NCBI GenBank assembly: GCA_043228905.1
Contig: JBHGNT010000020.1
Span: 6,324,001-6,388,000, forward strand
Direction of reading: 5' to 3'
Length of the DNA stretch: 64,000 bases
Source of the DNA: Azolla caroliniana
Taxonomy: Eukaryota; Polypodiophyta
The position numbers were made by a program, and so were the translations under genes. The notes beneath the pieces are model-generated. The model saw only the letters and a list, made by a program, of their open reading frames with translations, was not told the DNA's origin and did no database searches. Below, one piece after another: positions 1 through 7,254 of the stretch; position 1 is the stretch's first letter; every line of letters begins with the position of its first letter.

Positions 1-512
1 ACAACAACCCGAAGAGACACGCAACGACTGGGATCTATTACGGGCAGCCATGATTCGGAATTTTGCTCATCAAGACTCCCGCCAGACGGCCCTACAACAA
101 CTTGAGTCAATTACCCAACAACCACGCGAACCCATCACCCAGTTCGCGGTTCGTTTTGTGCAGATCCTACGCCGGGCTGACGCCAACATGTCGGAGGACA
201 TGAAGTTTTTTTTTTTCTAGCCGCGTATACGACATGACCTCCGCCGCCGTGTACGCGATCCAGGCCCGACGACACTACATGAAGCCATCCTCACTGCCCA
301 ACGCATCGAAGCTGCAGACGCGCACGACATGCACACACCAGGTAATCTCAGTCATGATCATACAAACACTATACCAGCCGTCACTCCCATGGACATCGAC
401 ATCCAGAACGCGCAGTTACGTGCCAAGCGTGCATTGCCCGAACGAGACAACCAGGGACGCCCCAAATGTTTCTACTGCAACAACTATGGCCACATTCGGC
501 GTCACTGCCGAA
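1..512 (+). pseudogene. gag: G element gag fragment (Ty3-type), 3' cut by element A
   Basis: This is the gag (capsid/nucleocapsid) part of a Ty3-type retrotransposon, open at the window edge. The capsid-like stretch is readable from base 1, with a TAG in frame at about 218-220 next to a T homopolymer (207-217). A CCHC zinc knuckle, CFYCNNYGHIRRHC, lies near 469-510. The frame stops at 512 where the A LTR begins. The last five bases, ccgaa (508-512), are one copy of the A target duplication. The other copy is at 22056-22060 on the opposite strand, next to the rest of the G polyprotein. So this gag and the minus-strand pol at 18673-22060 were once one element. Confidence 0.85.
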
Positions 513-974
513 TGTTACCGGCCGGCAAGGAGTCCAAAATACGGAGTGAAGGAATTAATTAGATATGGTTGTAAATGAGCAAAGTGTGGACGGGAATTAA
601 TTAGATATGGTTGTAAATGAGCAAAGTGTGGACGGACGGACTGGAAACGGTATGCCGTTCCAGATCCGGACGGATCCCGAATAGGTGCGAGAGGCACCGT
701 TTTGTACTACGGGCCGGAAACCTATTTAAAGGCCCGGACCCTATTGTAATGACAGCGGATAATTAGTAGAGCTTATGTTGTTTATACTTCTGTCTTGATT
801 TCCGTTCTGTAATCACTGTTATATCTTACGCGTGTAATTAACCAAAGCAATCTAATAGTGTAACCCACGTAAGTCGGTGTAATCGTTGAATCTTAATCCT
901 ATGCCGTAATCACCCTTTGGTGAAGTGTCTCCGTGACACCTTGTGTTAGGCCTTGTCCGGCTAAGAGAATAACA
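513..974 (+). repeat. Element A 5' LTR
   Basis: 462 bp, starting TGTTACCGG and ending AATAACA. It contains a 42-bp direct repeat (552-593 and 594-635) and a TATTTAAA TATA-like box at 723-730. I see no difference from the 3' copy. No tRNA-like A/B box pair is present, unlike the Y, Z, W and E LTRs of this window. Confidence 0.95.
552..635 (+). repeat. 42-bp tandem duplication inside the A LTR U3
   Basis: Two perfect tandem copies of a 42-bp unit beginning GAATTAATTAGATATGG. The same pair occurs in the 3' LTR (10046-10129) and in the inverted solo LTR (22061-22522), so it is a fixed family trait. Tandem U3 repeats often act as enhancer-like elements in retrotransposons; that role is inferred here. 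Confidence 0.85.
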
Positions 975-980
975 CAGTTT

Positions 981-998
981 TGGCGACCACGATTCCTG
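981..998 (+). other. Element A primer-binding site candidate
   Basis: TGGCGACCACGATTCCTG begins 6 nt after the LTR end and starts with the TGG expected opposite a tRNA CCA end. The decayed relative A' keeps the same motif just after its LTR (from about 33869). I could not assign the tRNA with certainty. Confidence 0.65.
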
Positions 999-1021
999 CT
1001 TTCCCGCAGCGAACGACGGTA

Positions 1022-1033
1022 ATGGATGACTAG
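1022..1033 (+). promoter_or_regulatory. Three-codon uORF overlapping the gag start
   Basis: ATG GAT GAC TAG sits at 1022-1033, and the gag ATG lies inside it at 1026 in another frame. The same arrangement occurs in A' (33911-33922, gag ATG at 33915). A terminating ribosome would stop a few bases downstream of the gag start, which could allow reinitiation or dampen gag translation. The arrangement is seen; the role is inferred. Confidence 0.6.
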
Positions 1034-4000
1034 ACCAACGCACGACTTGGTTACAGACCGAGCTCGACGTCTCGCAGAACGGCAAAGACGGCGTGAGACT
1101 TTCCAGCAAGCAGCGCAGGAAATTCGCTCGGATCGTTCGTTCTCCAACGAGATCCGGAGAGTCGCGGAGGAATCTCTCCGGTTACGGCAAACTCGCGACC
1201 AGGACGACGGAAGCAGTCTAAGTAGTCTCCGGGAAACCGAACGACTCCTGGAGGCGCTGGCAAGCGGAGAAAACGAGGCAGAAGCCTTTTCAGCCTACGA
1301 ATCGGATTCCGAAGGGGGATACAACGTGCACACGAACTACCGGAGCAGCAACGATACCCCCGGCGGCCCGGAAGACGACGGGTCGGATACCGTGCCGACT
1401 CCAGAACCGGAACCGCTCAACCAGGGCTATCCGGAACCGCAAACGGAAGCCGTCAACCCACCAACACCGGAAGTGGAAGAAGCAAAGCCACCAACACCAA
1501 CGAAAGAGCCGGCAAAAGAACCGGAAGAAGGACCGGCAGAAGAACCGGAAGTGGAACCGGAGAAAGAACCGGAAAAATATCAACAAACGCCACTAAACCG
1601 CGGCTTAATATTGGACGACGACATGCCGTTCCAATACTCAAAGTACCGCGATGATCCGGATGCGGAAGCGCATGTGGATGACTTCGAGCAGACATGGGAA
1701 GCAAATCACACGTCCCAGCGAATGACACCGGAGGAAGAAGAACGCTCGAAGATAGCGGAATTCGGAGTCACATTGGAGGGACCAGCGACACGATGGCGGC
1801 GGTCGCAGGACCCGGCAACCATCACAACATTTGCAGAATTAAAAGCAAAATTCTTGCATTTTTTCCACAAGGAGGTCGACCAGACGACAATGGTGGGCTT
1901 GTTTTATACGATCCGGCAGGAGGCAGGGGAAAGCATTCCCCAATTCGTCATCCGTTTCCAACGAATGCATAGCCAGCTTGCCCGTGCACCCCCGGAGGAG
2001 GAATTACGGACGATATTTTTAAACGCACTCCGGGAACCGTTACGCACGGTGTGTACGGTGATCGACTTTCGAGGATGCACCATCGATCAGGTCATTGACC
2101 GGGTCAGAGAAATGGAAAAGACAAGCTCATGGCTTACGCTGGGAACACTGCAACGGGCGTTACCCACCGAGGAAGATCTCCGGTTCCGGCAGGCAATTCA
2201 ATGCACAATCTGCTTGAATGCCGGACACTCGGCAGTAGAGTGCACCATGCGCACTCAGTGTGTGATTTGTCAATCCAAGAGTCATACAACGGACCGGTGC
2301 GAATATAACCTGTTAAACCGACAAGCACCACCCGTCCGACGAATCGAGCCAAGAAGCAGCCAAGACGAAGAGGAAGATCGTTGGCAAAAAATGAACCGGT
2401 ACCAACCGGCACAGGATGTCCGGTACGGAGACAGGCAAGAGAATGATGGCCGGTACGGGAATCGGCGTGATAACTACGACCGGTATGAGCGATCGGACCG
2501 TTATCGAGAGCCCAACAGGCGACACGAGCAATACGACAGAGACCATTCCCCTGGTTACCGAAGGCACCAGGAGGACTACGGCCGATTTTACGATCCACCA
2601 CGACCGGACTACCGAAATAAACATAAGAATAATAAGAAACGTAATTTCAAGAAAGGTGGTCACCCTAGGGACCCGGAACATGGAACCCCAAGGAGCCAAC
2701 CGGCACAGAACGCACCACTCGCTACGGGACCGGCTCCGGCTACCAGCAATGCTGAATCCAGCAATACCCGTAAAGAGTACTGCTACTACTGCAGGCAGGA
2801 AGGCCACTACAGTAACCAGTGCCCGGTAAAGAGCTACGAGAAACGACCAGCAGTTAATATGGTGGTTCCGGAAGTGGCGGATTTACAGCAAGTAACCACA
2901 CGGTCGAAAGGCATGGCCAAAGAATGGGAAACACAAGAGGACATACGAAAACAGGCGACGGAATGGGTGAAGGAAGCCAATGAAAGAAACGTCGCGGACG
3001 CGGAACGGCAAAAGGCGAAGACCATAGGGAGTGCCGGCGGTAGCCACCCAGAAAACGAGACATGGCAAGCACTACAAGAATGTCAGATCACGTTACCACT
3101 AGGAAGACTCTTGCAGCTCGTGCCGCGATTCACAGAAGGACTAAAAACGGTCATGACAGACGGTATAGCTCCACCGGCACCAGTCCTTTTCTCGAATCCG
3201 GAGGAGGGACCGACGGTGGTGGACACTAGTAGTCCGGTGATCACAGCTATTGTCAAAGGGCATGAACTTCCCGGCACAGTAATCGATGGAGGTTCCGGAG
3301 TGAACGTAATAAGCCTTCGCACGTGTGATGCCTTGGGTATACATGAATGGGAGCCATGTCCGTTCTGGCTACGGATGGCGGATACGAGCTCTGTACGGCC
3401 GACGGGCTTAATACGGAAATTGGAAGTCACCATAGGAGGCCACACATTTCACATCTCGGCTGTAGTGCTGCAGCTACAGGCGCAAGGCGCGTACCCACTG
3501 CTGCTGGGCAGACCATGGTTGAAAACAACACACATCAAGCAAAATTGGCGAAAAAATATGATTACCTTCCGGCGCGGAAAAGCCAAGGTCCGGGTACCGA
3601 CACAACCACGGACGAGCAACGGTAAGGAATGCACACCGCTGTATGCGGAATGTGTGAACATGCTTGAAGGATTGGCGGACGACGAAGAAGCCCAGTACTT
3701 GGAGGAACATCCGAAGATCGTACCACTCTTCGAGATTGACGTAGCTGAAGCCGTAGCCGCATACTTGCCGCAGCGGGACGACACCGAAGCCGAACCAGAC
3801 AAAGATGCGATTCGGGAATTACGGCAAGCACAGGAAGCGTTGGAACGGGAAATGGCCGTTTCCCAACGGGTAAAAGCATCCCAGCTCGACGAAGTGAACC
3901 TAGGAAGCAAAGACGAATCAAAGCCGGTACACATCGCCAAAGAAATGAAGCCGGAAGATAAAGCGGCGATGATCAAACTTCTCACGGAGTTTCGCGACGT

Positions 4001-4058
4001 ATTCGCCTGGTCATACGAAGACATGCGAGGGCTGGACCCTCAATTATATCAGCATTAG
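1026..4058 (+). CDS. gag: Element A ORF1: Gag plus aspartic protease
   Basis: A 1,010-aa protein. The acidic, proline-rich N-terminus (residues about 90-190) is followed by a retrotransposon capsid domain (about 205-365). Two back-to-back zinc knuckles follow (CTICLNAGHSAVEC and CVICQSKSHTTDRC), then an Arg/Tyr/Asp-rich linker and a third knuckle (CYYCRQEGHYSNQC). A retropepsin-like segment has the active-site motif VIDGGSGVNVIS near residue 755. The end already contains the lead-in to reverse transcriptase (FAWSYEDMRGLDPQLYQH). It ends at TAG 4056-4058, with RT continuing in the same frame right after it. The start at 1026 was chosen because A' shares it. It should form the particle and process the polyprotein. 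Confidence 0.92.
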   Translation: MTRPTHDLVTDRARRLAERQRRRETFQQAAQEIRSDRSFSNEIRRVAEESLRLRQTRDQDDGSSLSSLRETERLLEALASGENEAEAFSAYESDSEGGYNVHTNYRSSNDTPGGPEDDGSDTVPTPEPEPLNQGYPEPQTEAVNPPTPEVEEAKPPTPTKEPAKEPEEGPAEEPEVEPEKEPEKYQQTPLNRGLILDDDMPFQYSKYRDDPDAEAHVDDFEQTWEANHTSQRMTPEEEERSKIAEFGVTLEGPATRWRRSQDPATITTFAELKAKFLHFFHKEVDQTTMVGLFYTIRQEAGESIPQFVIRFQRMHSQLARAPPEEELRTIFLNALREPLRTVCTVIDFRGCTIDQVIDRVREMEKTSSWLTLGTLQRALPTEEDLRFRQAIQCTICLNAGHSAVECTMRTQCVICQSKSHTTDRCEYNLLNRQAPPVRRIEPRSSQDEEEDRWQKMNRYQPAQDVRYGDRQENDGRYGNRRDNYDRYERSDRYREPNRRHEQYDRDHSPGYRRHQEDYGRFYDPPRPDYRNKHKNNKKRNFKKGGHPRDPEHGTPRSQPAQNAPLATGPAPATSNAESSNTRKEYCYYCRQEGHYSNQCPVKSYEKRPAVNMVVPEVADLQQVTTRSKGMAKEWETQEDIRKQATEWVKEANERNVADAERQKAKTIGSAGGSHPENETWQALQECQITLPLGRLLQLVPRFTEGLKTVMTDGIAPPAPVLFSNPEEGPTVVDTSSPVITAIVKGHELPGTVIDGGSGVNVISLRTCDALGIHEWEPCPFWLRMADTSSVRPTGLIRKLEVTIGGHTFHISAVVLQLQAQGAYPLLLGRPWLKTTHIKQNWRKNMITFRRGKAKVRVPTQPRTSNGKECTPLYAECVNMLEGLADDEEAQYLEEHPKIVPLFEIDVAEAVAAYLPQRDDTEAEPDKDAIRELRQAQEALEREMAVSQRVKASQLDEVNLGSKDESKPVHIAKEMKPEDKAAMIKLLTEFRDVFAWSYEDMRGLDPQLYQH
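4056..4058 (+). promoter_or_regulatory. In-frame UAG between protease and RT (candidate readthrough site)
   Basis: ORF1 and ORF2 are in the same frame and separated only by this TAG; no other stop interrupts about 1,900 codons. The sequence around it (QLYQH, stop, IHL) is conserved in A', whose TAG is at 36852-36854. Readthrough or suppression would give a Gag-PR-RT-RH-IN fusion at reduced level, as documented for other retroelements. A downstream RNA structure was not tested. Confidence 0.65.
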
Positions 4059-6866
4059 ATCCACTTAGGCAAGGACGCGAAACCAGTGGCGCAACGACGA
4101 TACCGAATGAACCCCAACTACGCCGCCAAAGTAAAAGAGGAAATCGACAAACTCCTAAGAGTGGGCTTCATCCGGCCGGTAAAGAAAGCGACGTGGCTGA
4201 GCCCCATCGTCGTCGTCCCCAAGAAGAACGGTAAAATCCGTGTGTGTGTTGATTACAGGAAACTAAATGCCGCCACAATTACGGATGCATTCCCTCTTCC
4301 GTTCACGGACGGAATACTGGATGCCGTCGCCGGTCATGAAGTTTATAGCTTTTTAGACGGGTTCAGCGGGTACAATCAAATCCGGATGCACCCGGACGAC
4401 CAGGAAAAGACAGCGTTCGTCACCGAATGGGGGGTGTTTGTGGCCGAAGTCATGATGTTCGGCCTAAAAACGGCACCAGCAACGTTCCAGCGAATCATCA
4501 TGGAGATCTTCGGCGAATACATTCCTGCCTTCATGCAAGTTTTCCTGGATGATTTTGCAGTTTATAGCCGGGGAAAAGACCATTTGCAGCACCTACGGTT
4601 ATGCCTTGAAAAGTGTAGGTTATACCGGCTAAGCTTAAACCCAACAAAATGCATCTTTGGGGTTTCAAGTGGAATATTGCTGGGACACATTGTAAGTAAG
4701 GAGGGCATTGCGGTCGACCCGGACAAAGTAAACGCCATACTAGGGGCACCGGCGCCGAAAACGGCCAAAGCACTAAGCCGATTCTTAGGACAAATCCGGT
4801 GGCACAGCCGGATGCTCCGTCACTTGGCGGACTTGGCGACACCATTACACACCGCGGTACATCGGACACCGTTCCAATGGACGGATACGGAGGATAAGGC
4901 ATACAATGCCCTGAAGGTACTTTTATCGCAAGCACCCGTCGTGCAGCCTCCGGATTGGAGCAAGGAATTTCATGTGTTCGTGGACGCTTCCGACATCGCT
5001 ATTGGCAGCGCCTTAATGCAACTTACGGAGCCTAAATGGTACCGGCCGGTATATTACGCCAGCCGGAAGCTGTCCCAAGCGGAGAAGAACTATTCAACGA
5101 CGGAACGGGAGGCTCTGGGCATGATCTACAGTGTAACAAAGTTTCGTCACTACCTATTGGGAAGGAAGTTCTCCTTCCATGTGGATCACTCGGCGCTCCT
5201 GTACTTAGTTTCCAAGGCGTCCCTGACCGGTAAGTTGGCCCGTTGGACCTTACTGTTGCAGGAGTTCGAATTCGAGATTTTTCACCGGCCCGGTATCCAG
5301 CATGCCGTAGCAGACTACCTGAGCCGGTTAGAGTCCGGAGAACCAGGCGACGGAGTAGCGGATGAATTCCCGGACGCGGAGTTATTCCGTATCACCCCGG
5401 AAACGGTAGCGGACGACACGGTGGCATCAGAAGATAAATGGCTGACAAACATGCACCAGTTCCTAAGCACGGGCCTGCCACCGGAGGAAATGAACCGGGA
5501 CGAGAGGAAACGACTGGCGGTGCAGAGCCGCAATTTCTGTCTGTTACGGGACACTTTCTACCACAAAGGAGCAGATGGAATATGGAGACGGGCAGTCCGT
5601 AGTGACGAGAAAGAAGTAATCTTACGGGAAGCACACTGTGGGGTTGCCGGAGGACACTATGCCGGGGAAGCGACGGCAAGAAAGGTATGGCAGAGCGGCT
5701 TATGGTGGCCCACGACGCTAAAAGATGCCGTGAAGTATGCTAAGGAATGTGACCTATGCCAACGAATGGGCCAGCCTACGGAGCAAGCACGGATGCCACA
5801 CCAACCGGTACTTCCACTAGAGCCATTCCAGAAGTGGGGGTTGGATTTTGTCGAACCGTTCAAGCCACCGGCAATGAGAACGGGTAATCGTTATGTCATC
5901 GTGGCAACGGATTATTGCACTAAATGGGTGGAAGCTAAGGCCCTGAGAGACAACACCGCGTCATCCACAGCAAAATTCCTGTACGAAAACATTTGGTGCC
6001 GATATGGATGTCCGATTGAATTAATCAGCGACCAAGGAGGCCACTTCCTCGGCCAGGTAGTGGAAAGCTTAACAACGTTCTATGCCGTGGTCCATAAAAG
6101 AAGCACACCGTATTACCCACAGGCGAACGGGTTAGCAGAGTCCACCAACAAAACGCTGCAGAACATTCTCCGCAAAATTGTCAATGAAAACCGGACGGAC
6201 TGGGACACAAAGCTCCATAGTGCGCTATGGGCGTACAGAACGGCATACAAAACGAGTATCCGGACAACGCCGTTCCGGTTAGCATTCGGCTTAGAAGCGG
6301 TCATGCCGGTCGAGTTTCAGGTACCAAGCTTACGGATCCAACTACGGGAACGACTGAATGAAAAGAAGTCGGAGGAAATACGGCTAGCAGCACTATGCGA
6401 ACTGGAGGAGCAACGGCTGGCCAGCATCCTACACATGGAACTGGAGCAACGACGACGGAAAGCGTTCGTTGACCGTCACCGGAAAGGTAATGAGAAGATG
6501 TTCGAAATCGGAAAGCCGGTGCTAGTATTCCAAACAAGGATGGGCAAGATGCCGGGTAAACTCCGGTTCAGATGGACAGGCCCGTATTGGCTGACACGGG
6601 AATACAACGGGTCCTATCAGATAGGGACACTTGCCGGGGAAGTAGTAGGCAAGTGGGTGAATGGATTTCGACTAAAGCCCTATAAAGGACCGATGCCAAA
6701 GAACCCGTTTATGCAGCTCACCGGCACTATACCGGGAACCTGTCCGGGATCGGTACGGATCGATCCGGAAGAAAAAGACGACGGGGAACCCGTAGTAGAG
6801 ACGAAGGAAGACACGGCAACCCGTAAGGAAAACGGTCAGGGTCCGAAGGGACCTACGGATGTGTAA
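4059..6866 (+). CDS. pol: Element A ORF2: reverse transcriptase, RNase H, integrase
   Basis: An open frame of 935 codons after the UAG; the first ATG is at 4086, which would also give a 926-aa product by reinitiation. RT carries the YRKLNAAT block and the catalytic FLDD (4542-4553). RNase H follows with HVFVDASD (about 4972-4995). Integrase has an HHCC zinc finger (about 5635-5760), then D (LDFVEPF, ~5845), D (LISDQGG, ~6025) and E (NGLAESTNKT, ~6135), and a C-terminal GPY/F-like module (RWTGPYWLTREY). There is no chromodomain. The conserved catalytic residues look present, so it should be enzymatically complete. Confidence 0.93.
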   Translation: MHLGKDAKPVAQRRYRMNPNYAAKVKEEIDKLLRVGFIRPVKKATWLSPIVVVPKKNGKIRVCVDYRKLNAATITDAFPLPFTDGILDAVAGHEVYSFLDGFSGYNQIRMHPDDQEKTAFVTEWGVFVAEVMMFGLKTAPATFQRIIMEIFGEYIPAFMQVFLDDFAVYSRGKDHLQHLRLCLEKCRLYRLSLNPTKCIFGVSSGILLGHIVSKEGIAVDPDKVNAILGAPAPKTAKALSRFLGQIRWHSRMLRHLADLATPLHTAVHRTPFQWTDTEDKAYNALKVLLSQAPVVQPPDWSKEFHVFVDASDIAIGSALMQLTEPKWYRPVYYASRKLSQAEKNYSTTEREALGMIYSVTKFRHYLLGRKFSFHVDHSALLYLVSKASLTGKLARWTLLLQEFEFEIFHRPGIQHAVADYLSRLESGEPGDGVADEFPDAELFRITPETVADDTVASEDKWLTNMHQFLSTGLPPEEMNRDERKRLAVQSRNFCLLRDTFYHKGADGIWRRAVRSDEKEVILREAHCGVAGGHYAGEATARKVWQSGLWWPTTLKDAVKYAKECDLCQRMGQPTEQARMPHQPVLPLEPFQKWGLDFVEPFKPPAMRTGNRYVIVATDYCTKWVEAKALRDNTASSTAKFLYENIWCRYGCPIELISDQGGHFLGQVVESLTTFYAVVHKRSTPYYPQANGLAESTNKTLQNILRKIVNENRTDWDTKLHSALWAYRTAYKTSIRTTPFRLAFGLEAVMPVEFQVPSLRIQLRERLNEKKSEEIRLAALCELEEQRLASILHMELEQRRRKAFVDRHRKGNEKMFEIGKPVLVFQTRMGKMPGKLRFRWTGPYWLTREYNGSYQIGTLAGEVVGKWVNGFRLKPYKGPMPKNPFMQLTGTIPGTCPGSVRIDPEEKDDGEPVVETKEDTATRKENGQGPKGPTDV

Positions 6867-7254
6867 GGTCACACACCGTCATTAAAAATTTAAAAAAAAA
6901 AAAAAAAGAAAAAAAAAAGAAGAAAATCATTAAAAAATCGAGGTATGAACGGGTGTGAAAGCGAGGCGCGAAAAGGTACGTAGTGGGCATTTAAGAGACG
7001 CCACGCTACTTAATACTAAATTGGTACACGACGTGTGCATGCTCGAAAAAGGCGCCAAAACGCACAAAGAAGAAGCAGAACGCATGGAGACCTTTTCATT
7101 TCGCGAGCCAAGAAGCACAGAAGCACCAAGACAGTGGAAGCTGAGCAAACGCGAACCTGCACGCAGAGAACCCCCGCGCTCAGAACGCTCTCTCTCTCTC
7201 TCTCACTCTCATCACCACTCTACCTCGCCATCTTCCCTCGACCTTGAAGCAGAC
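6867..7254 (+). promoter_or_regulatory. Spacer and putative leader of ORF3
   Basis: After the pol stop comes an A-rich tract (6889-6928), then a region open in the ORF3 frame from 6955. Next is a run of CT repeats (7190-7210) and a pyrimidine/CA-rich stretch directly before the ATG at 7255. CT-rich leaders of this kind are common in plant mRNAs, so ORF3 may be made from its own subgenomic transcript. No promoter motif could be proved. Confidence 0.4.
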
